DNA of 64,000 bases from Chitinophaga polysaccharea (GCF_902150045.1 NZ_CABFVU010000003.1:434001-498000), one strand, 5' to 3'. Positions 47,435 to 56,471 are shown, counted from the stretch's first letter. Notes: a model not told the origin generated them from the sequence alone. Program-made: numbers and translations.

Positions 47435-47460
47435 TTTTACAGGTGTATGATACTGTAAAA
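47435..47460. promoter_or_regulatory. Operator candidate TTTTACAG-N10-CTGTAAAA before hdc
   Basis: The two 8-base arms (47435-47442 and 47453-47460) are exact inverted repeats, 8 bases upstream of the hdc start. It lies between hdc and the lrp-like gene. A second palindrome, ATCTTTAAAGAT, is at 47527-47538. Lrp/AsnC proteins often bind several such sites. Confidence 0.45.
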
Positions 47461-47547
47461 GTAAATATTGATAAGTTAAATCAACTGATATATTGAAGTA
47501 TTCAGAAAATATATACTAGATTTATCATCTTTAAAGATTAATAAAAC

Positions 47548-47574
47548 TGCCTGGACGCTGCCGGGCATCTTTTT
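47548..47574 (+). terminator. Terminator-like hairpin in the leader of the lrp-like gene
   Basis: TGCCTGG (47548-47554) pairs with CCGGGCA (47561-47567), one G-U, then TCTTTTT. It lies 20 bases before the ATG of a gene it would precede, so it might be an attenuator. The stem is short. Confidence 0.35.
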
Positions 47575-47593
47575 AAAGAAAAATATAACTGCT

Positions 47594-48058
47594 ATGGATA
47601 CACTGGATAAAACAGACCGGAAAATACTGGAGGCACTCCAGGCGGATGCCCGCCTGAACACCAAGGAAATTGCGCACCGCATAGGGCTTTCCGTTACCCC
47701 TACCTATGAGCGTCTGAAGAAAATAGAAAAAAGCGGGGTGATCAAAAGCTATGTTACGCTGCTGCATGGCGGAAAAGCGGGCAAAACACTGGTGGCTTTC
47801 TGTAATGTATCGCTGCAACTGCATTCACAGCCCCTTATTAAAAAGTTTGAAACGGCAATCGCAAAAATGGAAGAAGTGATGGAATGTTATCATGTGGCCG
47901 GCACCTATGATTACCTGCTGAAAGTAGTGGTGAATGATATGCGCAGTTACCAGAACTTCTTAACCAATAAACTGGCAGCTATAGAAAATATAGGGCAGGT
48001 ACACAGCTCATTTGTAATGACGGAAATCAAGCACACTACGGCTTTCCGGCTGCTGTAA
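47594..48058 (+). CDS. Lrp/AsnC-family transcriptional regulator
   Basis: The 154-residue protein has an N-terminal winged helix-turn-helix (DKTDRKILEALQADARLNTKEIAHRIGLSVTPTYERLKKIE) and a C-terminal RAM ligand-binding domain (ECYHVAGTYDYLLKVVVNDM, then ENIGQVHSSFVM). Such proteins bind amino acids and switch local genes. The divergent hdc gene makes histidine, histamine or a related amino acid a candidate effector, which is inference. The stop codon directly abuts the end of the convergent kinase gene. Confidence 0.92.
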   Translation: MDTLDKTDRKILEALQADARLNTKEIAHRIGLSVTPTYERLKKIEKSGVIKSYVTLLHGGKAGKTLVAFCNVSLQLHSQPLIKKFETAIAKMEEVMECYHVAGTYDYLLKVVVNDMRSYQNFLTNKLAAIENIGQVHSSFVMTEIKHTTAFRLL

Positions 48059-50080
48059 TTATCTTCTCAGCACGCTTACGCCGCTCAGCGGATGATCCTG
48101 TACCACCACCGTATAGGCATGAGGGTTAATTTCGGGCTCTTCTGATAAAGGAACGGTAAAGGAAAAACTGCTGCCGGTACCGGGCATACTGTTAAACCAG
48201 ATCTGCCCGTGGTTACGCTCTACAAAGTCTTTGGAAAGATGCAGCCCAAGCCCGCAGCCTTTTTCATTCTGTGTACCGGTGGTGGAATAGTAGATATTGG
48301 AAAATATCCGGTGCTGGTTTTCCACGGGAATGCCGGTCCCGTTGTCTTTTACGGTGATCTCCGCCTGCTCGTTATCACGTGTGGCGGTGATCAGCACTTC
48401 GCCGCCGGAAGGCGTGAATTTAATGGCGTTGTTGATCAGGTTACGCAGTACCAGCCTGATCATATCGGGATCTGCATACACCATAATACTGTTATTCAGC
48501 TCATGCCTTAGCTTCACCTCTTTCTGTCTTGCCAGGGTTTGCAGCAGGTCAAATTCGCGGCTCAATAGCAAAGTCACATCAAAATCATCTGGTTTCACGC
48601 CGATACCCTTCATCTGGTTACTGGCCCATTGCAGCATATTATCCATCATATAGGCCGTATTTTTCACGTCCCGCCACAGTTCATCAGTATACATGCGGAA
48701 TTGTGCGGCATCAATCTTTTCATCTTTTAATAAAAATAATAATCCTTCCAGGATGGCCAGCGGAGAGCGGAGATCGTGAGAAATAACAGAGAATATTTTA
48801 TCCTTTACCTGGTTCAGGTTTTCCAGTGTGGCATTTTGTTCCAGGATAATGCGGTTCTGCATGGATACTTCCCGGTTCTTGTTGTTCAGTTCCAGGTACA
48901 ACTCCTGCTGCCTTTTATAAAGGCGGTACACCATTACGGTAATGAGCAGCAAAGCCAGGAAAAGTGCTGCGGCCGACAATACCAGCACCCTTTGCTGTTG
49001 TATGGTGGCCAAGTGCATGTGTTGTTCTTTCTTCAGCAGGATATTTTCGCGTTGTTTCTTTTCAGATTCATATTTCTCCTGGGAGCGGGAGATCAGCCTT
49101 CCTTTTTCCGCGTTGAAAAAGTCGATGTTCCGTTTGCTGAATTCCTTGTAACTCTCAAAGGCTGCGGCATAGTCGTTCCGTGCAGAATCCAGTTCATAGC
49201 GGATCTTGTAATAGATCATTTCATTCTTCACATTGCCCAGGGTGTCGTTTAACAGCTTTGCCTGTTGCAGGTTTTTATCTGCACCTTTCAGATCGCCCTG
49301 CATGGTTTGTATTTCCGCCAGGTTCAGGCTCGACTTCACAACGCCAGGCAGATTGCCGGCTTCCTTGTAGTAGTTGGCGGAAAGCTGGTGATAGCGCAGG
49401 GCGTCGTTATACCGATGCTGTAGCATGGCAACAATACCCATGTTTTCGTAGGTATAAGCCAGACTGCGGCGATCATGAAGCGCCAGTTTTAGCTTTTCGG
49501 CTTTCTCCAGGAACATCATCGCGGAGTCGGGCACTTTCAGGGAGATATAAGCGGAGCCGATATTATTCAGGGTTTTGGCGATTTCTGCTTTTTCGTTTCT
49601 CTGAAGCTTTATGTCCAGGGACTTTTTCAGGTAAACGAGGGCGTCGCGGGGGGCATTCAGTTCTGTAAAAATATTTCCTACATCATTATTCAGTACGCCC
49701 AGGGTATAAGAGTCGCCGAGTGTTTCCGCCAGTTTCAGCGCATTGAGCGTCAGCTGCATCTGCTGATCAAGATGTCCTTTGGTGTTTTCCACGAGGGCAA
49801 GATTACGCCAGGCCCATATCTTTCCTTTGGAGTAGTGAAGACTGTCGCTCAGCCGCAGTGCTTCCCTGCCATACCTGGCGGCCGAGGGGGCGTCTATCGT
49901 GAAATAGGTCCTGGCTACCTGGTTTAGCAGGTTCACCCGGGCGGTATCGTTCTTTGTATGGGAGCGGAGCACTGCCAACAGGCTGTCATTGACAGGCTGC
50001 TGTGCTGTTACCGGAGGCGACAGCAGGATCAGAAAAAATGGGATTAAGGCGCTCTTTTTCAAGGGACTGACCGGCAGCAT
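48059..50080 (-). CDS. Membrane sensor histidine kinase with TPR sensor region
   Basis: The 673-residue protein has a signal peptide, a periplasmic TPR array (about residues 50-330; ALRYHQLSANYYKEAGNLPG and similar), a coiled-coil stretch, one membrane helix (VLSAAALFLALLLITVMVYRLY) and a cytoplasmic kinase. The HisKA phospho-acceptor is FSVISHDLRSPLAI, and the ATPase boxes are NLINNAIKFTPSGG (N), DNGTGIP (G1) and GCGLGLHLSKDFVE (G2). The TPR-type sensor is common in Bacteroidota. No response regulator is next to it, so it is an orphan kinase. Its cue is unknown. Confidence 0.92.
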   Translation of the reverse strand: MLPVSPLKKSALIPFFLILLSPPVTAQQPVNDSLLAVLRSHTKNDTARVNLLNQVARTYFTIDAPSAARYGREALRLSDSLHYSKGKIWAWRNLALVENTKGHLDQQMQLTLNALKLAETLGDSYTLGVLNNDVGNIFTELNAPRDALVYLKKSLDIKLQRNEKAEIAKTLNNIGSAYISLKVPDSAMMFLEKAEKLKLALHDRRSLAYTYENMGIVAMLQHRYNDALRYHQLSANYYKEAGNLPGVVKSSLNLAEIQTMQGDLKGADKNLQQAKLLNDTLGNVKNEMIYYKIRYELDSARNDYAAAFESYKEFSKRNIDFFNAEKGRLISRSQEKYESEKKQRENILLKKEQHMHLATIQQQRVLVLSAAALFLALLLITVMVYRLYKRQQELYLELNNKNREVSMQNRIILEQNATLENLNQVKDKIFSVISHDLRSPLAILEGLLFLLKDEKIDAAQFRMYTDELWRDVKNTAYMMDNMLQWASNQMKGIGVKPDDFDVTLLLSREFDLLQTLARQKEVKLRHELNNSIMVYADPDMIRLVLRNLINNAIKFTPSGGEVLITATRDNEQAEITVKDNGTGIPVENQHRIFSNIYYSTTGTQNEKGCGLGLHLSKDFVERNHGQIWFNSMPGTGSSFSFTVPLSEEPEINPHAYTVVVQDHPLSGVSVLRR

Positions 50081-50269
50081 ATTTAAGTGTGTTGGCAGTG
50101 ACTAGGGTGGAGCGATTCGGGGCGGTCCACGTATAATAGGTTAAAATTAAAGATAATGTGCCACGATTCAAAGTAAGTTGATAAAAAAGTAGGACGTGGA
50201 ATAATGAATTTCGTGTTATGGCCCCTATAAATCAATTAGGTTTGTATCTTTCGGCAAAGTTTTATCTCC

Positions 50270-50548
50270 ATGAAACCACTTATTACCATAGAATATTGTC
50301 CGAAATGCGGATGGCTGCTGCGCGCCGCCTATATGGCGCAGGAGCTCCTCACCACCTTTACAGACGACCTGGGCGGCGTTACGCTGCGGCCCAGCGAAAC
50401 AGGCGGCTCCTACATTATCTGGCTTGGCGAAGAAAAGATCTTCGACCGCAAGGATAGCGGGCATTTCCCAGAGATAAAATTCCTCAAACAACTGGTCCGG
50501 GACCATGTGAACCCGGAAAAGAGCCTGGGGCATTCGGATAGACCGTAG
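50270..50548 (+). CDS. SelT/SelW/SelH (Rdx) family selenoprotein-like protein, Cys form
   Basis: The 92-residue protein opens with ITIEYCPKCGWLLRAAYMAQELL, the Rdx motif CxxC in place of the C-x-x-U of selenoproteins, and has the thioredoxin-like strand SYIIWLGEEKIFDRKDSGHFPE near the middle. The family has a thiol-redox role that is still poorly defined. It is small and soluble, probably cytoplasmic, and lies 41 bases before the next gene but that one has its own promoter. Confidence 0.88.
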   Translation: MKPLITIEYCPKCGWLLRAAYMAQELLTTFTDDLGGVTLRPSETGGSYIIWLGEEKIFDRKDSGHFPEIKFLKQLVRDHVNPEKSLGHSDRP

Positions 50549-50575
50549 CGACGATCGCCTTCGCGCAAAATTCGC

Positions 50576-50583
50576 TACATTTG
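50576..50583 (+). promoter_or_regulatory. Promoter -7 box directly before the BamA-like gene
   Basis: TACATTTG matches TAnnTTTG exactly and ends 5 bases before the ATG. Transcription would start at or beside the start codon. No clear -33 box was found. Confidence 0.5.
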
Positions 50584-50588
50584 CACCC

Positions 50589-51776
50589 ATGCGTAAAAAC
50601 CTCTATATCACGGCTTTATCACTTTTATTGGCAATCGGCGCAAAGGCACAGCAGGATAGCATTATATCAAATCCTCCTTCTTCACGGGAAGGGCTATACG
50701 ACAGTGTATGGTTGCGAAAGCGCAGCTTTTTCCCATTACCGGTGCTTGGATATTCACAGGAAAAAGGACTGGAAATAGGCGCTGCCATGTTATATTCTTT
50801 TTATACAGATAACCGCAACCCAGACCAGGCTACCCGGAACTCTACCCTCAACCTGATTCCGGCAGTGACTACTGAAAGCCAGTTTAAAATAGATCTGAAA
50901 GCGAATATCTGGACACGCAGCAACACCTGGCACTTTAAAAGCAATCTCCGCTATCATAATTACCCGCTTTATTTCTTTGGTATCGGCGATACCACCCATT
51001 ACGATAACCGCTCGCTGGTAAACAACAGCCGTTATAAAGTGCAGGTGGAAGGAGAGCGGCGCATCAGCGGGCACTTTTATGCAGGCGCCTCCGTATTGTA
51101 CCAGCACGATACCTACAGCAGCGGCGATGATAAAGGCATTTACACCACCATGGGGCTTACCGATAAAGATGGTGGGTATGTTACTTTCCTCGGCCTCACG
51201 GGCATTTATGATAACCGCGACAATGAAAACTATGCCCGGCGCGGTTCCTGGCTGAAACTCAACCTCGCTTACGCACCTTCTTTTTTGAGTAAGCATCCGC
51301 TCTTTAAAATTGAAGCACAGGGCTCGCATTTCCTGTCGCTTTCCCGTAAAAGCACACTCGGGCTCAATGGTGTTTTCAACAGCCTCCAGGGAAAGGAACT
51401 ACCTTTTTACCTGCTGCCTGAAATGGGCAACGACCTTATCATGCGCGGCTATTATACCGGCAGGTACCGCAACCAGAATTACCTGGCTGCCCAGGCAGAG
51501 TACCGTTATCTCGTAGATCCTAAAATGCGCATTCATATCTGGTTTGTGGATATCAAACCTAAATTTGCCCTGGCCGCCTTTGCCGGTACAGGTACCGTGT
51601 TTGCCAACCGCGATTTCCGCTTTGGTGGATTTAAACCAAGCTATGGCGCCGGGGTCCGTTATTTCTACGACGAGAACGCAAGACTTACTATTCGTATAGA
51701 CTATGCCGTGGGAGAAAAACGGGCGGGAGAGTCAAGGCAGAAAGGATTATATCTTTCTCTGGCGGAAGCTTTCTAG
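50589..51776 (+). CDS. BamA/TamA-family outer-membrane beta-barrel protein without POTRA domains
   Basis: The 395-residue protein has a signal peptide ending GAKA and a barrel resembling the Omp85 surface-antigen domain (GLTGIYDNRDNENYARRGSWLKLNL and GGFKPSYGAGVRYFY; final strand ends in F). Unlike BamA it lacks POTRA repeats: about 35 residues separate signal and barrel. Similar stand-alone barrels occur in Bacteroidota fused or adjacent to patatins. A role in insertion, secretion or as a passive pore is open. Confidence 0.82.
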   Translation: MRKNLYITALSLLLAIGAKAQQDSIISNPPSSREGLYDSVWLRKRSFFPLPVLGYSQEKGLEIGAAMLYSFYTDNRNPDQATRNSTLNLIPAVTTESQFKIDLKANIWTRSNTWHFKSNLRYHNYPLYFFGIGDTTHYDNRSLVNNSRYKVQVEGERRISGHFYAGASVLYQHDTYSSGDDKGIYTTMGLTDKDGGYVTFLGLTGIYDNRDNENYARRGSWLKLNLAYAPSFLSKHPLFKIEAQGSHFLSLSRKSTLGLNGVFNSLQGKELPFYLLPEMGNDLIMRGYYTGRYRNQNYLAAQAEYRYLVDPKMRIHIWFVDIKPKFALAAFAGTGTVFANRDFRFGGFKPSYGAGVRYFYDENARLTIRIDYAVGEKRAGESRQKGLYLSLAEAF

Positions 51777-51857
51777 TATAATGCTCCGGTGATGGCTATG
51801 TGGTAATAATTTGTTAACTTCCAACAGATTAAATACCATACTCCAAAACCATTGCAT

Positions 51858-52871
51858 ATGAAAAAACTATTCCTGCTAGGGGCAGTCGCCATGCTTTTGA
51901 TTGTTACCCACAGTACCCAGGCCCAGGACAATTCCAGTACAGGATCTTCTTCACGCTCTAAATTTTATCTGAAAATTGCCGGTGGCTATTTCTTCAGTGT
52001 ATCTCCGGGGCAATTCCCGAATGTTGGCCCGTATCCTCCGCAAGACCTGCACACTGAATTTAGCCCCGGCCGCATGGACACGATAAGCCGTAAAGTACTT
52101 ACCGGCTCTTACGGGGAAGGCTTCAGGGGAGGGCTTTCCGTTGGTTATAACATCAATAAATATTTTGCGGTAGAAGGAACGTTTAATTATTTCCGCAGCA
52201 AGAAAAACCTGATGACCCGCCAGCGTGCTACAGTAGCCGGTTCTGCGAGGGAACTGGGTCATGTGGAATCGCACGGGTATGTAAACGCCATAGATTTTGC
52301 CCCCAGTCTCGTGGTAAGCCCGGGCCTGGAGAAAATAAATCCTTATGTGCGTTTCGGTGTGGTGGTGCCATTGTGGGGCCGCCTCTACATTGAAACAGAC
52401 GCCATGCAAACCTCCAGTCCGGCCGGCATTCCCGCAGGTACTGCTGTAGTAACCAATATCAGCAGGAAAGAGGAAGTGAAGCCTAACCCTACCATCGGCT
52501 TCCAGGGCGCATTGGGCGTATCTTTCAGGGTATCGTCCCGTTTTGATGTATTTGTGGAAACGGAATACCGCAATGTGCCGGTACGCAGTAAGGAGAAAGA
52601 GATCACAGAATACAATGAAACCAACACGCTCGTAAATGCTACTACCGGTGCGGTAGTTCAGGCATTGCCGGGCCGCACGATCAGCGATCTTTCTGTTGCT
52701 GAAAAGAATACCGAATATCAAACCACGCTGGATAAAAATTCCAATACACCCGTTGGCCAGCAGGGAACTAAAGTGATTTATAAAGATAACAACAGGGCCT
52801 CCAATGATCTGAAGTCATATATCAATATCGGCGGGCTTGGGCTGAACGCGGGACTGAAGTTCAGGTTGTAA
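51858..52871 (+). CDS. Outer-membrane beta-barrel protein, OmpA/OprF-barrel-like
   Basis: From ATG 51858 (MKKLFLLGAVAMLLIV, cut after TQA) the product is 337 residues. KFYLKIAGGYFFSVSP, FRGGLSVGYNINKYFAVEGTF, INPYVRFGVVVPLWGR and the final LNAGLKFRL show alternating barrel strands with a terminal aromatic/hydrophobic end. It resembles the generic outer-membrane barrel of Bacteroidota. The function is unknown. A TTG two codons before is an unlikely start. Confidence 0.7.
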   Translation: MKKLFLLGAVAMLLIVTHSTQAQDNSSTGSSSRSKFYLKIAGGYFFSVSPGQFPNVGPYPPQDLHTEFSPGRMDTISRKVLTGSYGEGFRGGLSVGYNINKYFAVEGTFNYFRSKKNLMTRQRATVAGSARELGHVESHGYVNAIDFAPSLVVSPGLEKINPYVRFGVVVPLWGRLYIETDAMQTSSPAGIPAGTAVVTNISRKEEVKPNPTIGFQGALGVSFRVSSRFDVFVETEYRNVPVRSKEKEITEYNETNTLVNATTGAVVQALPGRTISDLSVAEKNTEYQTTLDKNSNTPVGQQGTKVIYKDNNRASNDLKSYINIGGLGLNAGLKFRL

Positions 52872-52915
52872 TACAAACGGCTATAAGCTAACAACAGCCA
52901 CCCGGTGCGGTATAT

Positions 52916-52943
52916 TTATCATGTCCGTTTACGGACATGATAA
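52916..52943. promoter_or_regulatory. TGTCCG-N4-CGGACA dyad upstream of the permease
   Basis: A 13-bp perfect inverted repeat (52916-52928 with 52931-52943; loop TT) contains the core TGTCCGTTTACGGACA. A further half-site GCGGACATT lies at 52952-52960. It is 45 bases past the previous gene and 108 bases before the permease ATG. There is no T-run, so an operator is favoured over a terminator. Confidence 0.45.
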
Positions 52944-53050
52944 TGCCAAAAGCGGACATTCCCATGCGGGGCCGGTATTGCAACTAATTTAAAATAAAGG
53001 CTTTACTGTTTCGTATTGTTTTTGTGATATCCACGGAACAATCCCCCCGT

Positions 53051-55450
53051 ATGTTAAAGAACTATCTTAAAACCGCTTTCCGGAGCCTGTGGCGCAACAA
53101 GCGCTATACAGTGCTCAATATCACCGGCCTTACCCTGGGTATCACCGTTTGCCTGGTGATCTATGTGATCATCCAGTATGAGCAAAGCTTCGATATGTTC
53201 CATACGAAGAAAGACCGCATCTACAGAGTGCTTACGGTGTCGCCCGGGGAAAGTGGCAAAACCAATTATACACAGGCAGTACCTTTTCCCCTGCCCACTG
53301 CATTGTCAAACGACTTCTCTGAGTTTGAGAAAGTAACCGGCATTATACAAATGGGCAAAAAACTGGTAACACTGGAAGACGAGCACGGCAACATTCAGAA
53401 GAAATTCAAACCACTGGTCTACTTCCTTACACCCTCGTTTTTTGACATATTTGATTACAAATGGCTGGCTGGTGATAAAACTACCGCACTAAGCGACCCT
53501 AATTCCGCCGTGCTGGCTCGTTCTACAGCAGAGAAATATTTCGGGGACTGGCATAAGGCCATGGGGCAGGTTATCAGGCTGGAGAAAGAGATGAACCTTA
53601 CGGTAACAGGTATACTGGATGATCCGCCTAAGAACACAGAGTTCCAGTTTGATATGGTGGCAACTTATGCCCTGCTTAAAATAAACGAGATAAAGGATTG
53701 GACAACGATAGACGACATTCACAACTGCTATGTGCTGCTGCAGCCGGGGCAGGATGAAGCAAAGATCAATGAGCGGCTGATCGCTTTCTCAAAAAAATAC
53801 AAAGACCCGAAGAATAAGGTCACGCATATATTGCAATCTCTGCCCGGCGTGCATTCAGATAAACGCACGGGGAATTATATTGGCCGTGTAATATCACCGG
53901 AACGGGTAAGAATGCTCTGGATGATCGCCGCATTTATTTTACTTGTAGCCTGTGTAAATTTCATCAACCTGGCCACTGCACAGGCGGTGAACCGCGCACG
54001 TGAGATCGGCATGCGAAAGGTACTGGGCAGTAACCGGTGGCAGCTGAAAATACAGTTCCTTTCTGAAACCGCCATATTGGTGCTAACCTCTCTGCTACTG
54101 GCCGTGGTATTGGCATTATGCGTGCTTCCGTTCATCAGCAGGGTGATGAGCCTGCCGTTGGGAGCTGGTATGCTGGCTGCCTATAACGTGTATGCACTGC
54201 TACTGGTCATCTTCCTGGCTGTTACCCTGCTGGCCGGATTCTACCCATCCGTTATTGTGTCGGCTTTCAATCCTGTTAACGCATTGAAGAGCAGGATAGC
54301 CGCCGGCAAAAACACCGGGGGTATTTCCCTTCGTCGTGGCCTGGTGGTTTTCCAGTTCATTATTACACAGGCATTGATCATTGGCACGCTTATTATCCTG
54401 CAGCAGATGCGTTACTTTCACAAACAATCCATGGGATTTACCAGGGATGCCATTGTGAATGTGCCTTTCGCCAACGACAGCGCGGGCAATGCAAAAATTG
54501 CTTATCTCCGGGATCAGCTCCAGAACATCAAAGGCATACAGCAGGTAAGCTTTTCTGACGCCGCGCCATCCAGCGATGGTAACTGGTGGACAGGCTTTAA
54601 ATTTGATCATCAGGCAGAGGATACCAAATTCCCGTCCGTTACACGTTGGGTGGATTATAACTTTCTCAGCACCTACGATATTAAACTTGTAGCAGGCCGT
54701 AATCTTACCCGTACAGACTCCGTACACGAGTTCCTTGTGAATGAAACCCTGGTACAAAAATTAGGTTTGAAGCCGGCCGATGTGCTCAATAAAGAGATAG
54801 ATGTATGGGGGCGGATCAAAGGCCCGATTGTAGGGGTGGTAAAGGACTTTACTGCCGGTACATTGAAAGAAGCGGTGGGGCCGGTATTCATGGGCAACAT
54901 CAACCGGCGCTTTAACAATGTGGGGGTAAGACTGGCCATTGGCGCAGATGTACAGGCTTCGCTAAAGGCTATTGAAAAATTATGGAACGACAACTTCCCC
55001 GAACAGATTTTTGAATACCAGTTCCTGGACCAGCGCATAGCGGAATATTACAGGGAAGAACGCCAGTTGGCGCATTTGTACGAGATCTTTGCAGGGATCG
55101 CCATTTTCCTCAGCTGTCTCGGCTTATATGGCCTGGCATCGTTCATGGCAGTACAGCGTGTAAAGGAAGTGGGTGTGCGCAAAGTGCTTGGGGCAACGGC
55201 GGCTCATATTGTTTACCTTTTTTCAAAGGAGTTTATCCTGCTTATAGGTATCGCTTTTGTAATAGCAGTTCCGCTGGTATGGTACTTCATGCATAGCTGG
55301 CTCAATAATTTCGTGAACCGGGTAGATATTAACTGGGGAGTATTTGTGGCCGGAGGTATGGCGGCATTGCTGATAGCGCTGATTACCGTTAGCTCGCAGG
55401 CTGTCAGGGCGGCTATGATGAACCCCGTAAAAAGTTTGAAGGCAGATTAG
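53051..55450 (+). CDS. FtsX/MacB-type ABC transporter permease
   Basis: Translation starts at ATG 53051 (MLKNYLKTAFRSLWRNKRYTVLNITGLTLG); the GTG-led extension is unlikely. The 799-residue protein holds an N-terminal helix, an extracytoplasmic MacB-PCD domain, and two FtsX domains. The first has EIGMRKVLGSNRWQL after about residue 320, the second EVGVRKVLGATAAHIVYLFSKEF near the end. This paired build is characteristic of Bacteroidota permeases for lipoprotein or peptide export (LolCDE/MacB-like). No ATPase partner is adjacent. The gene ends MNPVKSLKAD, the standard C-terminus of the family. Confidence 0.92.
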   Translation: MLKNYLKTAFRSLWRNKRYTVLNITGLTLGITVCLVIYVIIQYEQSFDMFHTKKDRIYRVLTVSPGESGKTNYTQAVPFPLPTALSNDFSEFEKVTGIIQMGKKLVTLEDEHGNIQKKFKPLVYFLTPSFFDIFDYKWLAGDKTTALSDPNSAVLARSTAEKYFGDWHKAMGQVIRLEKEMNLTVTGILDDPPKNTEFQFDMVATYALLKINEIKDWTTIDDIHNCYVLLQPGQDEAKINERLIAFSKKYKDPKNKVTHILQSLPGVHSDKRTGNYIGRVISPERVRMLWMIAAFILLVACVNFINLATAQAVNRAREIGMRKVLGSNRWQLKIQFLSETAILVLTSLLLAVVLALCVLPFISRVMSLPLGAGMLAAYNVYALLLVIFLAVTLLAGFYPSVIVSAFNPVNALKSRIAAGKNTGGISLRRGLVVFQFIITQALIIGTLIILQQMRYFHKQSMGFTRDAIVNVPFANDSAGNAKIAYLRDQLQNIKGIQQVSFSDAAPSSDGNWWTGFKFDHQAEDTKFPSVTRWVDYNFLSTYDIKLVAGRNLTRTDSVHEFLVNETLVQKLGLKPADVLNKEIDVWGRIKGPIVGVVKDFTAGTLKEAVGPVFMGNINRRFNNVGVRLAIGADVQASLKAIEKLWNDNFPEQIFEYQFLDQRIAEYYREERQLAHLYEIFAGIAIFLSCLGLYGLASFMAVQRVKEVGVRKVLGATAAHIVYLFSKEFILLIGIAFVIAVPLVWYFMHSWLNNFVNRVDINWGVFVAGGMAALLIALITVSSQAVRAAMMNPVKSLKAD

Positions 55451-55473
55451 AAAATCCGCCTTCAAACTTTTTT
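55429..55473. terminator. Bidirectional terminator overlapping the ends of two convergent genes
   Basis: A long stem (55429-55447 with 55454-55472, one internal mismatch) surrounds a 6-base loop, with T-runs on each strand. It covers the permease C-terminal codons and the last codons of the aldo/keto reductase. Confidence 0.82.
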
Positions 55474-56419
55474 ATGCACTCGCTTTATTGAGCAGATCCA
55501 CTGCGGCGGTATCCAGCTGCAGTTGCACACCACTGGTCAGTTCATGCAACTGTTCTTTACTGGTAGCGCTGGCAATAGGCGCTGCCACCGCCGGGCGCGT
55601 AAGCAGCCAGGCCAGCGCTATACCAGCCGGTGTGGAATGGTATTGCGCTGCAACCTCATCAAGCGCAGCAAGTATCCTCAGCCCTCTTTCATTCAGATAG
55701 CTCAGCGCTTTCTGACCCCGCGCTTTGCTCTTGCCGGTGTCTGCAGCATTACGGTATTTGCCGGTGAGGAAGCCGCTGGCCAGCGAGTAATAATTGATCA
55801 CTCCCAGGTGCTGTTCTTCGCAGATCTTCGCATACTGCTTTTCATAATTTTCCCGGTCGTACAGGTTATATTCCGGCTGGAAGGTTTCATACCTGGGCAG
55901 GCCATGCTTTTTACTGGCTTCCAGGCTTTCCTGCAGGCGGGTGGCGCTCATGTTGGAGGCGCCGATAGCCCTTACCTTGCCGGCTTTTATCAGCATATCA
56001 TATGCTTCCAGCGTTTCTTCTACCGGAGTGGCTTCATTATCATAATGCGTCTGGTAAAGGTCTATATAATCCGTTTGCAGGCGTTTCAGCGATGCTTCTG
56101 CCGCTTTAAGGATATAGGCTTTGCTCACGTTTTTACCTTCGCCCATGTCTGCCCCGGCCTTAGTGGCCACAATTACCTTATCGCGGTTGCCACGGTCGCG
56201 CATCCATTTGCCGATAATGGTTTCAGATTCGCCACCAGAATTTCCCGGTACCCAGCGTGAGTATACATCTGCCGTATCCACCAGGTTGAACCCTGTTGCG
56301 ATAAATTCGTCCAGCAATGAAAAAGAAGTGGATTCGTCGGCCGACCAGCCGAACACATTGCCGCCAAAGGCCAGCGGGGCTACTGATAGCCCGGATTGTC
56401 CCAGTTTCCGTTTTTCCAT
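55472..56419 (-). CDS. Aldo/keto reductase
   Basis: I start at MEKRKLGQSGLSVAPLAFGG (ATG 56419). The 315-residue TIM-barrel protein has NLVDTADVYSRWVPG (Asp and Tyr of the catalytic tetrad), VIVATKAG (Lys), IDLYQTHYDN (His), then the NADPH region RAIGASNMSATRLQ and LLTRPAVAAPIASATSKEQL. It probably reduces an aldehyde or ketone with NADPH; the substrate is unknown. The subgroup is the YghZ/AKR11-like type (single-domain, GGNVFGW N-terminus). It is alone and convergent with the permease. Confidence 0.92.
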   Translation of the reverse strand: MEKRKLGQSGLSVAPLAFGGNVFGWSADESTSFSLLDEFIATGFNLVDTADVYSRWVPGNSGGESETIIGKWMRDRGNRDKVIVATKAGADMGEGKNVSKAYILKAAEASLKRLQTDYIDLYQTHYDNEATPVEETLEAYDMLIKAGKVRAIGASNMSATRLQESLEASKKHGLPRYETFQPEYNLYDRENYEKQYAKICEEQHLGVINYYSLASGFLTGKYRNAADTGKSKARGQKALSYLNERGLRILAALDEVAAQYHSTPAGIALAWLLTRPAVAAPIASATSKEQLHELTSGVQLQLDTAAVDLLNKASA

Positions 56420-56471
56420 AATATTTTTTTTATTGATGCTTGTAACGGGCATATCCCGTATGTAATTTAAT

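Noticed and set aside
51951..52721. 256-codon minus-strand frame opposite the outer-membrane barrel gene
   Set aside because: The plus-strand protein has a signal peptide and barrel pattern; the opposite frame has neither.
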